NCBI GenBank assembly: GCA_934045075.1
Contig: OW203732.1
Span: 18,135,889 to 18,199,888 of the forward strand
From: Yponomeuta sedellus
Taxonomy: Eukaryota > Arthropoda > Insecta > Lepidoptera > Yponomeutidae
Direction of reading: 5' to 3'
DNA: 64,000 nucleotides
The notes under the pieces are model-generated. The model was not told the origin of the DNA, ran no database searches, and saw only the letters and a program-made list of their open reading frames with translations. The translations under genes and the position numbers were made by a program. Each line of letters starts with the position of its first letter. The first letter of the stretch is position 1. Positions 54,530-64,000 of the stretch are shown here, piece after piece.

Positions 54530-54930
54530 ACAGGCAGTGACATCTGGCTGAAGTAATTTGCATCACCGAGTAGGTACCTACTCTGCAGTTATCTTTTACA
54601 TCGGAATGATATCGCTGTACCCACATGATTATATTCTTTTTAATGCACTAACCCGTGCACTAAACCTAACTGCAAAGTAGGTACTCGGGGCTGCAATTGA
54701 TGCAAATTACTTCAGCCAGATGTCGCTGCCTGTACGTAATACAGAGGATATTGTAAAGAGTTTCGAAATTTCACTGTTGCCGGTGAGTCGCCCATTAGCT
54801 CAGTTGGAAAGATCGCTGGCACGGATAGCCAGAGGTCGCGGGTTCGAATCCCGGCATGGCTGGAATTTTTAGCCTCTAAATATGTATTTAAAATTGTCCT
54901 TAGCACGGGTTAGTGAATTAAAAAGAATAA
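54530..54930 (+). mobile_element. Family E with long foldback
   Basis: 54535-54660 reads the E body in minus sense (ggcagtgacatctggctgaag .. ctctgcagttatc .. tgtacccacatg .. aatgcactaacccgtgc). Then 54664-54925 reads it in plus sense, with the tRNA-like module at 54790-54861. Same design as 11741-12150 but with other breakpoints. Confidence 0.85.
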
Positions 54931-54932
54931 TC

Positions 54933-54981
54933 GGTAGAATTTTGTTTACTAAAATGGACAAGTAAGGATAAATAGACTGTA
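54933..54981. mobile_element. Lone MITE end
   Basis: 'ggtagaattttgtttactaaaatgg' to 'aatagactgta' equals the right end of the MITE at 58202-58464, immediately after the E tail. Confidence 0.75.
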
Positions 54982-56654
54982 TTGTCTATGAGTACCGTAA
55001 ACCAGTATTGCGGTGGATCACCTTAAGGTTTCTTTTGCCCTGCAACGCCCAGATGCACCACAACAGTATTCGCTCATAAAATAAATGGTGTTTGAGGTCG
55101 AAAAAAAATAAACAAAGCCCAGGGGTGGACCTGCTAAGATCATCACGTGCAAGCTGCATGCGAAAAAGTTTCAAAAGTTATGCACCATACTATATAATAG
55201 GGACCAGGCGTGAACATTATAGAAATGAGGCACTGTTCAGATATTTATTTCAGAGTAAATATCTGAGCCACCTTCAGGGCCAAACTGTAGCGGAGAAGAA
55301 GGCAGCGAAGAAACTCCACTCTAACCATCTGGTCTCAAGTATTCTTATTACAAATTATAAACATTTATTCACTAATATTCCAAGATTATTTATACAGCTA
55401 AACTTCACCATTTCTATCTCTAGCCCGAACTGTCAAAAAGAAGCGGCAACATTTGGCATCGTTCAAAAACAATCGATGCGTTCATAAATTTATAACATTA
55501 CTTGTCAATGACAATCGGCAAATTATAGGAAACATTATTTAGGCAGGATATCACTAACCTTCACATGGCTACATAGATAGAATGATAGTGTCAGAAGATA
55601 AATTCTTACAATACACCGCAACTCAGGTGATAGATAGTACACATACGATAGCAATCTACTAAATAGCTACTCAACACTCTTTCCAACCTTTCCCACGCTT
55701 CGTTTGACAATTATACAACTCTCTATTCCCTTCTAATCAGCTCGAGGATCCATTCATTACCGTAACTCAGCCTAAAAACATTAACAAAAGGAGTGCCTTG
55801 TCTCGGAAATGCGCAATCTCTAATTGCCGGGAATTTGTATTGTCTTTAGGCACGGTTTGTACGTGGCGAGGACGTGCAACTGGCTAGTCAAAGTAACTCA
55901 ATATAAACCTTAATAGTACGTACAATAGGGTTGGTTTTTGTCGTAAGGAGAATTGCGCCCGCGCCTCCAGGCGAAGTCCGTCCGTTCGTTTCCTTAAGTC
56001 GCCTGGAGGTTCAATAATAATTAGTCTTCCGGCTTGTTAAGAAAATTATGTAAGTTATTGCTCAATTTCATTTGCATTACAAGTATAATAATCGGATAGG
56101 GAATTTTATGCAGATTGTAGTGATATAGGTATAACACGTATTGAGTAATGACGTAGTACTTTCTCTAATTTGAGAAATGCGGAACTGTGTCCACAAAAAT
56201 TTGCAAAAAAATGGCAATACGAAATGACCTTGCGCTATAGGGCACTTAAATTTTCCGGGGTCCGAGCGCGGAAAAGCGCGTGACGGTTTAATAAACGAGT
56301 TAATCTGTTTAAGCAATGTATATCAAATTGTCATAGTAATACACGAATAGTCGTCGTGTGAAATAAGCCTCTGCTAACTTTTAAATGGTGAAAACGATGA
56401 GCTTGTAGGTCTTGTACCAGGAATGAGAACTAAAATAGGAGACGTTCTCGTTACTACGAACAATTTTTTCTCGGGGAAAAACATCGAAATCATCATCATT
56501 TTAAATTAGATTATAAGTCTACTAAAAGTCTTCTTGTCCTTCCCAAATAGGTACTTGACAATCCTTGCCATTCATGGCTTCTATCAGACACTCACAACTA
56601 CTTACTACACTAAACGCTCCACACCACACATCATACACTACACACCTTACTCAA
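54982..56654. other. No gene recognised; two hairpins
   Basis: A perfect 11-bp hairpin TCAGATATTTA/TAAATATCTGA lies near 55237-55266. A perfect 11-bp hairpin CCTCCAGGCGA/TCGCCTGGAGG lies at 55964-56009 with a 24-nt loop. A 131-codon plus frame at 55092-55487 has no domain. Confidence 0.4.
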
Positions 56655-56890
56655 TGCGCATATAAATAATAATAAATAAATATTCATGGATACATAACAC
56701 AGATCTCGTTAACCCTATACTAAGTACAACTAAACGACTTGTGTTATAGGTGCTAACTCGACGATAGATTTAATACAATAAATAGGTACATAGATAACAT
56801 CCAAGACCCGATACAAACTAGAAAAGTTCGTTTCCTAGTTTGAACCGGAAGGGGTTCGAACCCGAGACCTTCGGTTTTACAGTCAGTTAG
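56655..56890 (-). mobile_element. Family H copy, head cut off
   Basis: 'aaataaatattcatggatac' to 'ttcgaacccgagaccttcggttttacagtcag'. It stops in the anticodon arm, where family K begins. Confidence 0.8.
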
Positions 56891-56950
56891 ATAGATAGTA
56901 AGAGAACACTTTTTTGCACAGCCAAAAAAAGAATACAACCATGATTTAGT
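56886..56950 (-). mobile_element. Family K fragment fused to H
   Basis: 'ttagatagatagtaagagaacac' to 'aagaatacaaccatgattta'. Confidence 0.6.
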
Positions 56951-57300
56951 AATAATAGGGTGGTTACGAAGCTCCGGTTTCTCAGACAGCTGAAGGGAAA
57001 AATAATTATGGCTATTAAATAATTAAGGTATTCCATACATTTTAGGTGGTAACTTAGGTTAACCTGATATTGCTATCATATTTTCGTAGCATGAAGCGGA
57101 CGAAAATAATTATTAAGAAATTAAACCTACAAAGTTAATAAGTTTCTTTGATCACGTCTACATCAATGTTTTCCGGCCGTGTATACCTAATATTTCGTCG
57201 GAATGATCTTATTTACAAATTACTGCTGTTTCAAACGGCTTTTCATAATTATGAAACCATTTGTTTTTTTATATATTATTCTTTTAATTAAATTTAAATG
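56951..57300. other. No feature recognised
   Basis: AT-rich, nothing supported. Confidence 0.3.
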
Positions 57301-57303
57301 CAT

Positions 57304-57424
57304 CTGTCTTACAATCCTCCACCAACCCGGACTTGGCCCCCGTGGTGGAGTATGGCCTAACCTTCCTGCGATGCAGGAAGAGACCCGTGCCCCAGCAGTG
57401 GGGACAACAAGGGTTGATAACGAT
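57304..57424 (-). repeat. Family A copy 18, outer 5' third
   Basis: 'tgtcttacaatcctccaccaaccc' to 'ggggacaacaagggttgataacg', close to the reference in sequence. Confidence 0.85.
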
Positions 57425-57685
57425 TTTAATTAAATTCAACACAGCCATGGCTAAATAAATTTTTTTTGTTAAATATTGTGAGTGTGTTTTTATTATAATT
57501 TTTGACATTCTTACACATGTAACTGTTTTCTGTTAGGGTGTATTTTATTTAGCTTAAAGACAATTTCGCACATAATGAATGTTTTTATTGAATAAAAAAA
57601 TGAAATAAATAAAAATTAAAGGGCTGCGGTTACCTTTGTTATTCCGTATCGCCCGACAAAAACTTACGTAAGCTCTACATTTTTT
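57425..57685. other. No feature recognised
   Basis: Nothing supported. Confidence 0.3.
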
Positions 57686-57687
57686 TA

Positions 57688-57765
57688 TGTTGCGTTCGTT
57701 ATACGTTCTACTGCAAGACAGAAGCGTTCTCTCAGAGCGACGGAGTATGGGCTTTACAATCATGT
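57688..57765 (-). mobile_element. Family C fragment
   Basis: 'ttatgttgcgttcgttatacgttctactgcaagacag' to 'ggagtatgggctt'. Confidence 0.5.
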
Positions 57766-58195
57766 CAGATCCAGTAATAGTCCAGCAACCTTAACGTTAT
57801 TCTTTCATTAATATAAACAACTTTATTGTAGGACTAACTCAAAAATCGTGAAAAAAATTGCCGTTTCATACAAAGTACATTTTGATAATGTTGTAGCAAA
57901 TGTAGGAGTATAAAACAGCTGATATTTTATGAGCTATTTAATTTCAGAGTATTTTTTAAGTGTCGAATATATTCAGCAAAAGGCAAAAGACAATGTACCG
58001 ACATAATTTTAAAAGGAAACGCAATTTTTACTAACAACCACGAACGTTTTAAAAAGCATATTAACTTACCGACATTTTAAGCATACAATCACGATGATAT
58101 TAACAAATCATTAACACGCCCACCAATTAACGTTTAATAATCATTTACTGCTGCACCCATTCAGGACATAGCGTGATGTTGCCGGAGAAACAGTA
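57766..58195. other. No feature recognised
   Basis: Nothing supported. Confidence 0.3.
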
Positions 58196-58201
58196 AGTAG
58201 G

Positions 58202-58464
58202 TACAGTCTATTTATTCTTACTTGTCCAATTTAGTTAACAAGATTCTACCCTTATAAACTGTGACTTTTTAGTCCAAAACTGCCATATTTCCATAAATGA
58301 AGTAACCTGGAACACTCTTTTAGATAACACGCTGCCAATTTTATAAACATAGTTCATGATAGTTCATGAATTTGCGAGAAAATGTCTAGTTTAGGCATCT
58401 AATCTCAATTTTAAGGTTAGAATCTTGTTTACTAAATTGGACAAGTAAGAATAAATAGACTGTA
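58202..58464. mobile_element. MITE with 49-bp inverted ends, TA target
   Basis: TACAGTCTATTTATTCTTAC starts the left end (58202-58250) and its inverse closes the element (58415-58464), with two differences. TA at both edges suggests a Tc1/mariner-type insertion. 263 bp, no ORF. Confidence 0.85.
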
Positions 58465-58925
58465 GAGTGTAACCGAGGCATAAGTAACAATCAAGTTGCA
58501 TAATTACAACTTTCACTATCCATACCGTTTGTTTACTGACTATTGTGTTGGGTGTATGTATATGTTACGTCAAAAACCAGAAGTGTTTTTATGATAAACT
58601 GTGACTTTTTAGTCCAAAACTGCCATATTTCCATAAATGAAGTAACCTGGAACACTCTTTTAGATAACACGCTGCCAATTTTATAAACATAGTTCATGAT
58701 AGTTCATGAATTTGCGAGAAAATGTCTAGTTTAGGCATCTAATCTCAATTTTAAGGTTAGAATCTTGTTTACTAAATTGGACAAGTAAGAATAAATAGAC
58801 TGTAGAGTGTAACCGAGGCATAAGTAACAATCAAGTTGCATAATTACAACTTTCACTATCCATACCGTTTGTTTACTGACTATTGTGTTGGGTGTATGTA
58901 TATGTTACGTCAAAAACCAGAAGTG
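58254..58925. repeat. Tandem duplication, period 340 bp
   Basis: 58254-58585 recurs at 58594-58925 with no difference that I can see. The unit starts inside the MITE and ends at 'caaaaaccagaagtg'. The duplicate therefore carries a second right end of the MITE (58755-58804). Confidence 0.95.
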
Positions 58926-59364
58926 CGGCTACGCCTAGTAGTAGCCGGTTAGAACTAGTAGAATCTAGTTGCAGCCGGTATGATATCGGCTAGATCTAGT
59001 ATCAGCCAGGGTTTGGTTGGACCTAGTCCTAGCCAGCATGATATCGGCTAGACTTAGTTTTTTCCTGAAAATAATGGGATTAAGTATACTAGATTTAACT
59101 AAGAGTATGTGGCTTCCGTGCTCTGCAAGGCAAGTTAAGCCATGTCATAGGCCTTATGGGCGGCTTGATAACTTCTGACAGCAGGGCCCGCCACTGTCTT
59201 ACAATCCTCCACCAATCCGGACTTGGCCCCAGTGGTGGTGTATGGCCTAACCTTCCTGCGATGGAGGAAGAGACCCGTGCCCCAGCAGTGGGGACATACA
59301 AAGGGGTTGATATCAAGTGGCTACACCTAGTTCTCACCGGTTAAAGCTAAGCGTAGCCGCACTT
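58921..59364. mobile_element. Element with inverted ends AAGTGCGGCTACGC
   Basis: The ends 58921-58934 and 59351-59364 are exact inverses, and similarity extends to about 44 bp (..AGCCGGTTAGAACTAG). The left part repeats 'gatatcggctaga' and 'ctagt' words. A family A copy occupies most of the right part. Confidence 0.75.
59103..59317 (-). repeat. Family A copy 19, nested
   Basis: 'ggcttccgtgctctgcaaggcaagttaagcc' skips the middle block and continues 'catgtcataggccttatggg' to 'ggggacatacaaaggggttgatatc'. Confidence 0.85.
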
Positions 59365-59865
59365 CGGGTTCTAGTGGTAACATACGAGTATATACTCGAC
59401 ACTGGTTATACTCGTTTATTTATTGCTTTATTTAATTTTGCTTGTCTGCTAACAAAACCTTGCTTTATCATTATCATACAGGGCTATTTCTAAAACGTGT
59501 TGTTAGGACTATGGCCAAGTGAGCTTACATCAGTACATCAGGTTGGTCGTAACCAACGATGAGTTGTTAATATACAAAGGGATATTATTAATTGCACATC
59601 AGATGAATAATCGCCTATCAATTTCTTTCTATAATTTATATACTTTTTACATCAAATAAATCATTTTACTACAAATAAAATAAATGTTGAACAAAGCTAG
59701 TACAGCAGGTAAGTACCTAATTCGAAAATATACATCAGCACGACATACTTTTTTCTCTAATGCGAAACAAATAAATTCCTGAAGGTACAAAAATACGACA
59801 ATCTCATCATACTGATTGCACAGCAAATTACCCAGAGCGTGCGTTGCTAATACTCATTCTCATAA
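59365..59865. other. No feature recognised
   Basis: A perfect 14-bp palindrome CGAGTATATACTCG lies at about 59387-59400. Nothing else. Confidence 0.35.
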
Positions 59866-59866
59866 C

Positions 59867-60030
59867 AAAAATATAGGTGCGACGAAGCGTGTAGCGTAGC
59901 GGAGTGCGAAGGAGCGTGTTAGGTTGAACATGGAAGACCGAAAACCAACTCGACATTGTTAGCTCAGTTGGTAGAGCGCTGGCACGGTTAGCCAGAGGTC
60001 GCGAGTTCGAGTCCCGGCATGGGTCATAAA
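59867..60030 (+). mobile_element. N-repeat fused to a family E tRNA-like module
   Basis: 59867-59962 is the inverse of the interior of the element at 10151-10450. It joins directly to 'tagctcagttggtagagcgctggcacggttagccagag' and a box B (gagttcgagtccc), ending 'catgggtcata'. The usual E body and tail are absent. Confidence 0.7.
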
Positions 60031-60390
60031 AAATAGTAGGATAGTAGCTTTATTAAAAAAAAATTACTGTGTATAATGTGCGTTTGTAATTATAAGCGGG
60101 GCGGTCATATAAAAGCTTTACTTTAAGATAACGGTACACCACGAATATAAATTGTAGTTTATTTAGCAATATTTTGAGTTAAGTATTTTGCTGTGCAATC
60201 AGTAAGTTTGATAAGAATTTGGATTATTTTTGGATACGAAAATTGTTTTTTTTTTATTTGCGCTTAAATACTACCCATATACAAATCGGGGCCCCTGTAT
60301 GTTTGACTCGACGGATTTAAAGATTTAAACATGTTCGCAAGTAAATTAGGTGTAATTAATTAGGGTAAGAGAATTAGACGTTAAGTTGAA
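60031..60390. other. No feature recognised
   Basis: AT-rich, nothing supported. Confidence 0.3.
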
Positions 60391-60394
60391 CTTA

Positions 60395-60535
60395 GTGAAG
60401 AAACCTGAGTGTCTGAGGTGTTCACACAAGCGCTTGAAGTCGCCAATCCGCGGTGAGCACGCTTGGTGTTAACGCCCGTACCTACTCTCTCTCTCTCTGA
60501 GAAAGCCTTTGCCCTACATAACAGTGAGATGTAAA
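60395..60535 (+). mobile_element. Family C copy, reverse sense
   Basis: 'gaagaaacctgagtgtctgaggtg' to 'ctctctctctgagaaagcctttgccctacata'. Confidence 0.65.
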
Positions 60536-60539
60536 TACA

Positions 60540-60960
60540 CACACAGATAACCTCACGCCTGTATCCCAGAGGGGTAGGCAGACCAGGGACTGCCACTTGC
60601 CACGATCCTGACAGATCGCATTCGCTTCATCAAAGTCGTGCGCGCACGCCGGTTTCGGGTACTTTTTATCTTCCCCTTTGCTAATGCATCCCCTATTTGG
60701 TCAATGTATCTCCACCTGGGACGTCTCTTACCAGCCCTTCCACTCACATATTTGTTTCGTCAATCTTTCTTCCTTCATCCTCTCTCCACATGTCGAAACC
60801 AACGCAACATTCCTTTCTCAATTCTAGTCACTAATATCCTCTTTCAGCCCACAACGTCTAATCAGACTATTGCGTATCCTGTCATTCAAAATAACACTAC
60901 ACATACTTCTCAAGGACCTCATTTCTACTGCATTAATTCTACTGATTCATTATTGAGACG
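60540..60960 (-). mobile_element. Family D copy 7, longest upstream extent
   Basis: Minus strand: GKRRPRWRYIDQIGDALAKG, then KIKSTRNRRAR. A 20-bp gap follows, then SGSPWSAYP in a shifted frame and GIQA before the stop region. Upstream sequence to 60960 matches 48720-48910. The tail side shows 'acacacacagataacc', not a TATG array. Confidence 0.8.
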
Positions 60961-61014
60961 TATATAGACTATACTATTCTTACTTTACATTAGGTTTGCA
61001 AATAGTCAAATTGT

Positions 61015-61170
61015 TACACGCTAGTCTTTCCTGTGGGCTAGGCCGACTAAGCTGCCAGCTCGGTATAGACGCTGGGCAAGCCTATAGTATCCAAAACAAT
61101 GTCCCAGACACTACAGCGTCCGAGTGGTCCCTTCACCAATCTAGACGCTGTATAAACCATCTCATTACGT
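61015..61170. repeat. Family O copy 3
   Basis: 'cgctagtctttcctgtgggctagg', 'gacgctgggcaagcctatag' and 'acactacagcgtccgagtggtcccttcacc'. Confidence 0.65.
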
Positions 61171-61349
61171 AAATGCAAAGTCCAATGTGTACAGTCACTA
61201 CAACTAACATGTACGCACCTCCGAATCTTGTCAAAGGCAAAATAGTCAATTCGACATAGATCAGGCTAGACAAGATTTGCAAATGCCACAGCCCCTGACC
61301 TGGCTGGGATGGTAAGGGAAAAGTATCCAAAACCTCAGGCATAAGATCG

Positions 61350-61570
61350 TGTCATGTGCCGCCGGCACGGTTGGTTCCGAGCAGTTGTAGCGTTGGTGGG
61401 GCCGCGGTTGTCTCTGGTTCCGCCTGAAACGCGAGTTGACACCGAGGGGTGTTAGTCAGTAAGAGTCTGACATAACCAGCACCTGTCTCGAGGTGCTAGT
61501 ATCCCTGAAGGATTTCCCCTCGAAAAAAAGGCTATAAAAGGTTAATGTGACAAGGTTCTAAAGTGTTCAC
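61350..61570. other. GC-richer block, unknown
   Basis: 'gtgccgccggcacggttgg', 'ccgcggttgtctctggttccgcc' and 'agcacctgtctcgaggtgct' (a hairpin) occur without an ORF. It could be an old element. Confidence 0.3.
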
Positions 61571-62065
61571 ATGTTAGTGCAGGCGACTGTCTGGATACGC
61601 TACATTGTCTTTCCGGGGTACATAAAAACAATCTTACCCTGTCTTCCTAATGCACTAGGAGCTGTTCGCTCAGCATGATCTTTTATCGAACTCGCTCGAT
61701 AAATCAGCATCGGATCGTGCCATCTCACTCTTGCCTTACAATCATGTCGAGGGGGCTGGGCAACAAAAACGGGTTTGGGAAGTTATGTCTTGTCGTGATC
61801 CCACTACAAAACATTAACGACAGAAGGTTAATTTGGACTGCGTCAAAGACTGTTTACAAACTAATTGATATTAGAGAAAATTACATACTTATACTTCAAA
61901 AATGTTTATACCATTAAAAATAAGGCGCTTTGGCGCAACTGTTTTGGCAATATTTGACCCCCTCCGTCTTGTATAGGAAAAAAAATGCCGATGGGCCGAC
62001 CCCCCTCCCTCCTGTTTAATATTTATTACGTACATAAGAAACTAAAAAATAAACAAATAATGCGT
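61571..62065. other. No feature recognised
   Basis: An 80-codon plus frame at 61675-61917 has no domain. Confidence 0.3.
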
Positions 62066-62071
62066 GTCGCG

Positions 62072-62130
62072 TGTCCGTTGCCATGGTAATTCAATGACAT
62101 GTTGCCTTGGAATTTCCATGGCAACGGGCA
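62072..62130. promoter_or_regulatory. Inverted pair of X-box-like motifs
   Basis: GTTGCCATGGTAAT at 62077-62090 and its near-inverse ATTTCCATGGCAAC at 62112-62125 both fit the RFX X-box pattern GTNNCC-AT-GGNAAC closely. They form a stem with a loop of about 17 nt, extended by 'gcgtgtcc' and 'gggcacgcg'. A regulatory role is inferred only from the motif. Confidence 0.4.
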
Positions 62131-62865
62131 CGCGTTATTTTTTTCCTTTTCACTCTCGTGGTCATGGTTGACCGCGTTTTTCATAGTATAAATTTAACTT
62201 GTGCATTTTTGTGAGCTTGAGAATTCCTCCCACTCGTTTGTATGACAAATTGAGACAATATCGACCCTTCTCTCTCCGTAATTCATCTTACGTTGTAAAT
62301 TTATGGCCGCAAACCACCTTTTCGACATATTTCAAAGGAATGTATTTTTCGCCTTGATAAATTATGTTAAATTATTACTTGTATAGTTAATTTGTTTGTA
62401 GATAGGTAATCTTGATTGCAGTGGTTTCTAAACTGTCATCATCAATCACGAACCAAAGCGCTAAGTGGCATTGAAATGTGTTTTTTTTTTATCTGAAACA
62501 TCGAAGAGTCTTTCGTCCGACATGTGAATCAATAACTTTGGTATTAAAAATCTTAATAAGTAGTTCAAATTAATTGTTTTTTTGTACACACAAAATAAAT
62601 TCAAAACGTTGTAAACAACGCATTGAACTTTAAAATAATTGTTACAAGATTTTAAAAGCATGTACATGATTCATGACGTAGATTTGCACTATGTAGGTAC
62701 TTAAAATTAAATGTATGTTATGCACTATGAATTTAATGGGTCCATCTACTAGGGACTCCATCGCAGTTACATAGAGTCATTACCAGTCTTAAAATTAGTG
62801 TATTCTTCTGTTTTATTTCTTTTGTGCCCCATCCCCATTCATGCAATCGGACAGAAAAGGCCGTT
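62131..62865. other. No gene recognised
   Basis: 'ggtcatggttgacc' at 62160-62173 is an inverted GGTCA pair of the nuclear-receptor type, possibly chance. Nothing else. Confidence 0.3.
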
Positions 62866-62869
62866 GACT

Positions 62870-63223
62870 GGCGGCCATTTTGCGTCTCCATGTTGGTGCC
62901 ACTGTCAGTTTCAGCCGCCATGTTGGTTCAACTGTCACTTTGAACCCGTCCAGTTGGTAGCCCTTGCGCCGGGGCAACTTCGCGTCACCAAAACATGTTT
63001 GCCGTTTGTAAATACGTTACGATAGTGTCGCCGAATATTTTGGAACGGTTCGTGCTTTCATTCGTGTTATTTTATTTATCAACGGAAGTGATAAGCCTAG
63101 TGTAAAAGTCTGCGAACCGTTTTTTTGTGTGTTGGTCGTTATTTTCCATTCCGTGAAGTGTTTTTTTTTAAGTGACGGTTAAAGGTGGTGCAATTATGGA
63201 CTTTCGGAATGTGACATAGTAAG
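62870..63223 (+). promoter_or_regulatory. Candidate promoter and first exon
   Basis: Two YY1/Pho-like sites, GCGGCCATTTTG (62871) and GCCGCCATGTTG (62914), flank an insect-type initiator TCAGT at 62905-62909. The following 300 bp is CpG-rich with runs such as 'cggttcgtgc', as in a 5' UTR. An AAG|GTGATT donor lies at 63221-63226. Short upstream ORFs start at 62995 (36 codons) and near 63196 (7 codons). The gene itself would lie to the right of the window. Confidence 0.4.
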
Positions 63224-64000
63224 GTGATTTTCAAGTGATTTTGGTATTTTTCTGCAATAATTAGTGAAAGTCGGTATTATTTTGATTATAACACTTGACC
63301 CACGAGCCTCGGATACTGTTTATTACACTTTTGCGGCGCTGGGAGGATTATTATAATAAACTGAGGACTATAAACCCAACCAGATGTTTGTAATAAACCC
63401 TTGGTATTCGATTGAGGGATATCAAATAGGCGCAAACAACCAACATTGGGCACATTGGATTTTTTTCCTGACGTTACGTTGATTTGAAAATGTCTATACA
63501 TTTTACCACATTACCTAAGTTCTTTACTACTAAACGATTTAGGCACGCATATCATGATAAAAATTACCTAACACAAAAGTACATAGATAGGTAAATACCT
63601 AATAAATAATAATAATTAGGTAATAAATAATAGATAGGTAGTTTTTTTATTTTAAACTAAGTTTCCTTTGTAGTTGCATATTTGGATAATTAGTATAATT
63701 TAATCAGCTTTGATTTCATTCCGCTTTGGTATTTAGGTAACGTATTTGCATGTCGATCAATTGTACTTTTTTTCTCGTACAATAGAGAATAAAATTACAA
63801 TAGCAGCCCACAGCTGAATATAATGAATTAACCTTTAATAGAAATCGTTAAAATACGGAACACCCTGTTAATTGATTCAACTAATTAGTTTTGTTAATTT
63901 TGAAAAATATCACCCCTAGTGTTAGTTTTTTACTTATGTTAGTTTCTGTCTTCTAGGTGTTAAGTTCACACCCAAATCAAAGCAGAATATCATATCAAAT
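63224..64000. other. Presumed intron or intergenic DNA
   Basis: AT-rich with several 'taggta' and 'aataaataata' runs. No ORF or repeat family of this window. Confidence 0.4.

Noticed and set aside
55092..55487. 131-codon plus-strand frame
   Set aside because: No domain and no splice signals. It covers an internal hairpin.
61350..61570. rRNA or snRNA fragment
   Set aside because: GC-richer with one hairpin, but no conserved core of any structural RNA could be recognised.
62160..62173. Nuclear-receptor response element
   Set aside because: The inverted GGTCA pair has a spacing that is not a standard one, and short palindromes occur by chance in this window.

Overview
The window is eukaryotic nuclear DNA, most probably from a moth or butterfly (Lepidoptera). 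It is AT-rich, has almost no long open reading frames, has GT-AG introns where genes can be seen, and is crowded with dispersed repeats. Several repeats match, from memory only, sequences common in lepidopteran genomes: tRNA-headed SINEs, LINE tails ending in a short tetranucleotide run, and units opening with variants of 'ccactgctgg(g/a)ca'. There is no bacterial gene, rRNA, CRISPR array or insertion sequence.

Gene content is very low. Position 1-884 (minus strand) holds the first two exons of a gene that runs off the left edge. Its exons are joined in frame across a phase-1 GT-AG intron, and its N-terminus looks like a Gag-like retroelement family. A well-bounded internal exon of unknown identity lies at 21276-21454 (plus). 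A THAP zinc-finger exon at 43678-43875 (plus) has lost two of its four zinc ligands but keeps a good splice donor. Possible 5' exons or promoters are seen near 36700-37049 and 62870-63223. Coding relics of mobile elements are the GIY-YIG end of a Penelope-like element (21870-22400, minus) and the C-terminal tails of non-LTR reverse transcriptases.

Repeats dominate. Family A (about 365 bp, 19 copies or fragments) is the commonest. Families C, E, F, G and H carry tRNA-like box A/box B modules and are SINE-like. Families B and D are LINE 3' ends. Families K, L and Q are probable LINE 3' untranslated tails. Short elements with terminal inverted repeats (MITE-like) sit at 10151-10450, 13824-14017, 46131-46301, 50939-51259, 58202-58464 and 58921-59364. 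Large tetranucleotide arrays lie at 18876-19148, 22843-23330, 34121-34352, 46521-47800 and 52223-52406. Degenerate tandem arrays lie at 24466-25140 (about 97 bp), 32950-34110 (about 328 bp) and 44745-44996 (about 32 bp).

Four structures deserve most attention. The first is a 560-bp near-perfect palindrome at 30363-30925. The second is a 1.28-kb array that changes repeat unit by single-base steps (TTTA, TCTA, CCTA, CTTA, TTTA). The third is a set of hairpins built repeatedly from one tRNA-like SINE. The fourth is the association of long (TACA)n arrays with retroelement ends. Family names A-S are labels of convenience for this window. No database search was possible, so statements about known families rest on memory.
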